From assembly GCA_048526005.1 (NCBI GenBank), contig DBFVEH010000021.1, positions 434,001 to 498,000 of the forward strand: a stretch of 64,000 nt of DNA, given 5' to 3'. Within the stretch, counting starts at the first letter, position 1; each line of letters starts with the position of its first letter. Source of the stretch: QALR01 sp900552255 (GTDB lineage Bacteria > Bacillota > Clostridia > Oscillospirales > CAG-272). A program made the position numbers and the translations under genes. This document shows positions 59,871 to 64,000 of this stretch, one piece after another. The notes beneath the pieces were generated by a model that had not been told where the DNA came from, ran no database searches, and saw only the letters and a list, made by a program, of their open reading frames with translations.

Positions 59871-61664
59871 TTATTGATACCATTCCACCTGTGCGGAAAA
59901 CATCCGGTTATATTCCGTGTCTCCCTCAATCAGCTGGTGGTGTGTGCCCTGCTCGATCAGCTTTCCGTCTTTCATTACAAGAATCTGGTCGGCAAATTTC
60001 ACCGATGCCAGACGATGCGTGATAAAAATACAAATTTTATCTCTGTTCTCTGCGATCATATTCTTTATGATTTTAGATTCGGCGATGGCATCGATACTGG
60101 AGTTTGGCTCATCAAAGACCACTACTGCACTTTCTCTTCTAAAAAAGCCTCTTGCAACTGCGATCCTCTGCCATTCTCCTCCCGAAAGGTTTACTTTCCC
60201 GAAACGGGTGCCGAGAATGGTATCCTCGCCTATCTTCTTCACCAACGAACCGCTTTCGCTGTTCTGAATGGCCTTCTGATAGCGCTCGGCATCCTGCTCC
60301 TTCTCAAAGTCCCCGAAGGTAATGTTCTCCTTCAAGGACACATCATACCGCATGAAATCCTGCATCACCGTGCTTGTTCTCAGATCCGTTTCCTTTCCGT
60401 TGCCGTCCAGCATTTCCACCGTTCCCTTGGATGGGCGATACAGCTTCATGATCAGTTTGGCAAGGGTTGTCTTTCCGCTGCCGTTGCACCCCACCAATGC
60501 ATAAACCTTTCCGCTTTCAAATTTCACACTCACATCCTGTACCGCTTCACGAGTAGATTCCTCTTCATTATAGCGGAAGGAAACATGACCCAACTCCACA
60601 GACGAAGAGGAACTCATTACCCCCTCGTTCCTTGCCTTGGGCGATTCCACAGCAAATAATCTGAAATAATTTTCATAATTGATCAGCATTCCCGAAAGAG
60701 AGTCAAAGGAATAGGACAGCATGACCGCACTGGTGGTCATCACCGTGCAGGAGTTGAAAATATTGATGGTATCTGCCGCCACATTTTCACCGGACAAGCT
60801 TGGCATCATCAGATAAATCAGGATGGATGCAACCGGCAAACAGGTAAAAATCGTATTGACTAAGCCCTGCTGCAGTTCGATTTTATCGGAAAACTTGTTT
60901 TTCTTCTTTGTCAAGGAAGAATACAGATCGCTCCAGGTCTTTCTGAACCAGTAAAACGAACGGAAAATTCTCATTTCGGCATTTGTATTTTCCGTATTGA
61001 ACCAAGAGCCTGCGGTCGAAAGCAAGCGGTCGCTTGGATTGATCTCCTCATAAAACCGATTGATTTTTTTGGAAAAATATCTAGTAAATAGAGCAGCCAC
61101 AAACAACATGGTCAAATTGATAAAAGGAATAATCATATTTGCTCGGAAAAGCAACGCCGAAACACCCGCAAGTGAAATGATCGCCGATACCACCGTGCTG
61201 AGCATATCCAAAAAGGAAAACATTACATGAGGCGAAACCGCCTGGGATGCACGACTGACGATGGTATGGTATTCGCTTTTCTCTCTGTAACGGATATCCA
61301 GTTTTTCTACATGACGGATCATGTCATTCCTAAGATTGAATTCCATTCGGAACGACATTTGCGTACGCAACAGATGATTGATCTCCGAGCAGAGAAGATC
61401 CAGACACATGGATACCGCCACAAGAATTCCCCACAAAATGATTTCCCGGTTGATCACAAACCGGCTGTCCAGCATGGCCTGCGCCGCCTTACCGATCAGA
61501 TAAACATTCAAGACCGGCACAAGGCCCTGAAAAATCATAATTAGCACAATCAAAAACGCACTCGCCGGCAGGTATCTGAACATAACCTTCACGCTTCTCA
61601 ACAGAAGTTTTCCTGTGGATAAGCCCTTAGGCTTTTGAGTTTTGTTCTGTTTTTTGTCTTCCAT
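59871..61664 (-). CDS. half-size ABC exporter (membrane + ATPase domains)
   Basis: A 597-residue fusion of a six-helix exporter membrane domain (about 30-320) and an ATPase domain (about 355-597). The ATPase shows Walker A GCNGSGKTTLAKL, signature NLSGGEWQRIAVARG, Walker B AVVVFDEPNSSIDA and H-loop FITHRL. There is no peptidase C39 domain, so leader removal, if any, is done elsewhere. The ATG at 61664 with GGAAGGGAA upstream is used. It follows the partner ABC gene directly and probably forms a heterodimer with it. It would export the product of the operon or confer immunity. Confidence 0.92.
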   Translation of the reverse strand: MEDKKQNKTQKPKGLSTGKLLLRSVKVMFRYLPASAFLIVLIMIFQGLVPVLNVYLIGKAAQAMLDSRFVINREIILWGILVAVSMCLDLLCSEINHLLRTQMSFRMEFNLRNDMIRHVEKLDIRYREKSEYHTIVSRASQAVSPHVMFSFLDMLSTVVSAIISLAGVSALLFRANMIIPFINLTMLFVAALFTRYFSKKINRFYEEINPSDRLLSTAGSWFNTENTNAEMRIFRSFYWFRKTWSDLYSSLTKKKNKFSDKIELQQGLVNTIFTCLPVASILIYLMMPSLSGENVAADTINIFNSCTVMTTSAVMLSYSFDSLSGMLINYENYFRLFAVESPKARNEGVMSSSSSVELGHVSFRYNEEESTREAVQDVSVKFESGKVYALVGCNGSGKTTLAKLIMKLYRPSKGTVEMLDGNGKETDLRTSTVMQDFMRYDVSLKENITFGDFEKEQDAERYQKAIQNSESGSLVKKIGEDTILGTRFGKVNLSGGEWQRIAVARGFFRRESAVVVFDEPNSSIDAIAESKIIKNMIAENRDKICIFITHRLASVKFADQILVMKDGKLIEQGTHHQLIEGDTEYNRMFSAQVEWYQ

Positions 61665-61690
61665 AATTACGTTCCCTTCCATTGTTTCGG

Positions 61691-63478
61691 TCAAACCTGA
61701 TATAACTCCGCCTGCGCCGTATACATTTCGTAGTACTTCCCTTTTAACGCAAGCAGTTCTTCATAAGTTCCTTCCTCCACAACAGAACCTTTATCCAGAA
61801 CGATGATCTTATCTGCATACCTTGTACAGCCAAGTCTGTGGGTGATGATCAGTTTGGTGTTGTCGCTGTCCTCTTTCATGAAGTCCTGCAACACTTTCAC
61901 TTCCGACAGGGGATCCATGGAGGCTGTCGGCTCGTCCAATACCACGATTTTATGATTCATCTCTCCCCGCAACAAGGCAATTTTCTGCCACTGTCCTCCC
62001 GAAATACCGACGCCTCCGAATTCGTTGCCCATTGTTTCGTTCAGCGCCCGATCGATCTCTTGGTCATTCATGTCTAAGATCGGTTTCAGTTTTTCCCGGA
62101 TCTGACCGTTCAGAGGCTTTCCGAAACTGATGTTGTTTCCTAGGCTTATTCCGCGATACCGTCCGAAGTTCTGCATGACAGATACAATATTGCTTTGCTC
62201 CGTCTGTCTGTTTAAATCGAGGTATGGGTCCACACCGTTGACGCATACGCTTCCGTTTCCGTCAAACAACCCCAGAAGAACATTGACCAGCGTGGTCTTT
62301 CCCGCACCGTTTTCACCGACGATTGCTACTTTTTCATTCTTATGTACGGTAAAGGATATATCTTTCAATACTTCTTCGTTATCATAATATCGGAAGTTCA
62401 GATGTTCCACCCGAATCACCTCATCCTCCTTTGGCACCGGGGATTCCCCGAGCAATTCCTTACGACTATTCGCCCGTTCGGTAGATCCGGCTTTCAGATA
62501 ATCCATGTATCCGTAAATATATTCTGCTTCCATATATACGGACGACACACTGCTTCCGATTCCCGTCGCACAAGAAATGACCGATCTTGTAATGGAAAAC
62601 ACCAGGAAAATCGTACCGGCGTCCTGAATTTTTCCGCCCAGGAGAATAAGGAGAATGAATCCGATGTATACCATAGAATAGACCACACGGAAAGCCATGG
62701 TGTTTACGGAAACCTTCCAAGAGGTCTTCTTTTTCTGTCCCACTATTTCTTTATTCAGCGATTCCATCCGCTCATGAAAAGGTTTGGAAAGCCCGAAAAG
62801 AGTCAGTTCGTAGGAGGAGGCACTGCCAGTCAGCAATCCGAAGTAGTACGACATTCTCCGGTTGTCCCGTATCGTATTTCCAAACAGCTCTCTGAATTTT
62901 CGTCTGTTGTTGTTTTCAACAACCAGACAGGTGACCGTCAGAAGCAAAACCATCGGAATGATCCACCATCCGCTCACCGGGAACAGCAAAACCATACTGC
63001 CTATGATCGTGGATATTCCCCGAACGAAAGAGAGGATTCCATTGAGAATTGTGCTGTTTCCGTTTCCAGAAATATTGGCCACATAAGACTGTTTATCCTT
63101 CTGATCTTTGGAGACAAAATGCAGATAGTCGTCTGAAGCGGAAAAATCGATGGCTTCCTCCTGAATCTTTTTGGAGCTTCGCGCCATCACACGGCGTCTG
63201 ATGGCACTGTTGATCACTCCGATCATAAGATCCACCACATAAACCCCAATCAACACAAAGGAGATCACCAGGACCGTTTTATGGATTCCTGACGAATTTG
63301 CAATGACCGTGTTGATGTAATACGAAAGCAGGTAGGAAATGCCCAACCCGGTAAGCGATCCCAAAATCACGACCAAAAACAGAATGATCACCATTTTGTC
63401 GTTGTATTTCAGAAAAAATCGGATGATTATTTTCCAATTCTCAAGAATTTGCGTAATGCTGCTTTTCCATTTTTTCAT
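61691..63478 (-). CDS. half-size ABC exporter (membrane + ATPase domains), partner
   Basis: A 595-residue exporter. The membrane domain covers about 20-315. The ATPase has Walker A GENGAGKTTLVNVLLG, signature GISGGQWQKIALLRG, Walker B IVVLDEPTASMDP and H-loop IITHRLG. It differs enough from its neighbour to suggest a heterodimer. It is preceded by a promoter (63565-63593) and lies 236 bases after the PqqD-like gene. No peptidase or substrate-binding domain is seen. The role is export of a small peptide or lipid-like product, by inference. Confidence 0.92.
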   Translation of the reverse strand: MKKWKSSITQILENWKIIIRFFLKYNDKMVIILFLVVILGSLTGLGISYLLSYYINTVIANSSGIHKTVLVISFVLIGVYVVDLMIGVINSAIRRRVMARSSKKIQEEAIDFSASDDYLHFVSKDQKDKQSYVANISGNGNSTILNGILSFVRGISTIIGSMVLLFPVSGWWIIPMVLLLTVTCLVVENNNRRKFRELFGNTIRDNRRMSYYFGLLTGSASSYELTLFGLSKPFHERMESLNKEIVGQKKKTSWKVSVNTMAFRVVYSMVYIGFILLILLGGKIQDAGTIFLVFSITRSVISCATGIGSSVSSVYMEAEYIYGYMDYLKAGSTERANSRKELLGESPVPKEDEVIRVEHLNFRYYDNEEVLKDISFTVHKNEKVAIVGENGAGKTTLVNVLLGLFDGNGSVCVNGVDPYLDLNRQTEQSNIVSVMQNFGRYRGISLGNNISFGKPLNGQIREKLKPILDMNDQEIDRALNETMGNEFGGVGISGGQWQKIALLRGEMNHKIVVLDEPTASMDPLSEVKVLQDFMKEDSDNTKLIITHRLGCTRYADKIIVLDKGSVVEEGTYEELLALKGKYYEMYTAQAELYQV

Positions 63479-63564
63479 AAAAACTTACCCATTTTATCTT
63501 CGAACTCGTAAATTTGTCATATTATTTTCTCTGAAAAGTCACATTAAATTATATTTTCTTTTTC

Positions 63565-63593
63565 AGTTTAACGCATAAAAACAACAAAGTCAA
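63565..63593 (-). promoter_or_regulatory. internal promoter ahead of the ABC exporter genes
   Basis: On the minus strand TTGACT, 17 bases, TAAACT, about 85 bases ahead of the exporter ATG, within the 236-base gap after the PqqD-like gene. Confidence 0.65.
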
Positions 63594-63619
63594 CATTTGG
63601 AAATCATATTAATCATTTT

Positions 63620-63718
63620 TTAATAGCCGTATTCTTTATTCACTGAAACATTGGTGCTCCCAGTATTTTTCTTTTCCTCTTTTGACCCGCCGGACAGCCC
63701 TTGCGTGGAGTTTTTTAC
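63620..63718 (-). other. open peptide frame in the gap after the PqqD-like gene
   Basis: Read out of frame from the PqqD-like stop, 32 codons stay open to a TAA at 63620-63622. They start near KNSTQGLSGGSKEEKK and end VSVNKEYGY. The codon choice looks coding, but there is no ATG, GTG or TTG in this frame after the preceding stop (near 63757). It could be a frameshifted C-terminal tail of the PqqD-like protein or a precursor core cut from its leader. Confidence 0.35.
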
Positions 63719-64000
63719 CTGCAGTTTGTTAAAATAATTGCGCCGATTTCAATAAGATACTCAAAAAGCGCTTCTATATCCGCCGAAAGTTCTTCCGTTT
63801 TGATTTGGGGATAAAGCCCGAAAATTTGCTGCTTTGCATTCTTATAATCGCTGTTGGTGCTTATGATCTTCCACATATTACAGGCCGTCTCGTTAAATGC
63901 ATAAAAGCTGTTATCATGCAAGAGAAACAGCACACCGCCTTCTCCGGACTCTTCGTCTGTGCCCAGTTCACTCATAAGATTCAATTCATGTTCCAGTACG
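63715..64000 (-). CDS. PqqD-like RiPP recognition protein (5' end may lie beyond window)
   Basis: At least 94 residues. VLFLLHDNSFYAFNETACNMW is the PqqD hallmark (strand, then the N-x-T/S-A-x-x-(I/M)-W segment), followed by helices NAKQQIFGLYPQI and SADIEALFEYLIEIGAI. PqqD/RRE folds bind leader peptides and guide modifying enzymes in RiPP pathways. The frame is open to the window edge (VLEHELNLMSELG), so the start may be a TTG at about 63984 or lie further out. It heads the visible part of the operon of exporters, ACP, FkbH-like enzyme and nucleotidyltransferase. Confidence 0.85.
   Translation of the reverse strand, partial: VLEHELNLMSELGTDEESGEGGVLFLLHDNSFYAFNETACNMWKIISTNSDYKNAKQQIFGLYPQIKTEELSADIEALFEYLIEIGAIILTNCR

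Noticed and set aside
63718..63735. Programmed -1 frameshift fusing the PqqD-like protein to the tail peptide
   Set aside because: No X-XXY-YYZ slippery heptamer in the right phase and no evident downstream stimulatory structure.
1..64000. CRISPR arrays, insertion sequences, prophage genes
   Set aside because: No regularly spaced repeats, transposase/integrase motifs or phage structural genes were seen on either strand.

Overview
The window looks like a chromosomal segment from a low-to-moderate GC Bacillota, most likely a gut-type Clostridia. This is inferred from the gene families: a YIP1/NHL protein next to DUF5696-type and two sets of sugar ABC permeases, CotH kinase, CPBP protease, CrtO-like acyltransferase, a ThiI without a rhodanese domain, and secreted proteins with Thr/Glu-rich linkers. 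Gram-positive-type Shine-Dalgarno sites (GGAGG) and sigma-A promoters (TTGACA-N17-TATAAT) are seen throughout. I see no phage, insertion sequence, CRISPR array, rRNA or transposase. The species is not determinable from the sequence.

Layout. 1-1.5 kb: an ECF sigma factor with a lipoprotein upstream and an overlapping anti-sigma-like membrane protein cut by the window edge. 1.8-6.5 kb: asnB, an Hsp20 gene with a perfect CIRCE operator, and a cell-surface 5'-nucleotidase. 6.5-8.9 kb: a tightly overlapping glycolipid operon (CrtO-like acyltransferase, UgtP-like glycosyltransferase, PAP2 phosphatase). 9-12.5 kb: Nudix hydrolase, a UDG-family glycosylase, tRNA-Ala(CGC), a frameshifted BspA-type LRR lipoprotein and a decayed 3' end of mutY. 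12.5-19.3 kb: fucO, a PHP phosphatase, a metallophosphoesterase, a surface CotH kinase and a CPBP protease. 19.4-32.1 kb: one long minus-strand sugar-uptake operon (solute-binding protein with two carbohydrate-binding-like modules, two permease pairs, an NHL/YIP1 membrane protein and a giant DUF5696-type secreted protein, no ATPase). 32.9-39.4 kb: a housekeeping minus-strand run (zapA, U32 peptidase, maf, nth, rarA, oxidoreductase, rnhA). 39.5-52.8 kb: thiI behind a structured leader, a MinD-like ATPase, a methylglyoxal-synthase-like protein without key catalytic residues, YfhO, a TIM-barrel hydrolase-like protein, recG, hisS-aspS and mscS. 52.8-55.4 kb: a sugar isomerase/oxidoreductase pair and a zinc-ribbon membrane protein.

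The right end (about 55.8-64 kb) is visibly AT-richer. After a gene-poor gap with a decayed membrane-protein pseudogene it holds a co-directional operon: PqqD-like protein, two half-size ABC exporters, a small hydrophobic protein, an acyl carrier protein, a FkbH-like HAD-IIIC enzyme and an NTP_transf_5 nucleotidyltransferase. PqqD, exporters and nucleotidyltransferase are RiPP-cluster hallmarks, whereas ACP plus FkbH is the classic glyceryl-ACP module. Together they suggest a hybrid, possibly undescribed peptide-modification and export system that continues beyond base 64000. It is the strongest candidate for a new system here.

The second most striking signal is the thiI leader. A hairpin would hold the ribosome-binding site in its loop, and an upstream copy of one arm could form a mutually exclusive stem, which is the layout of an RNA switch.
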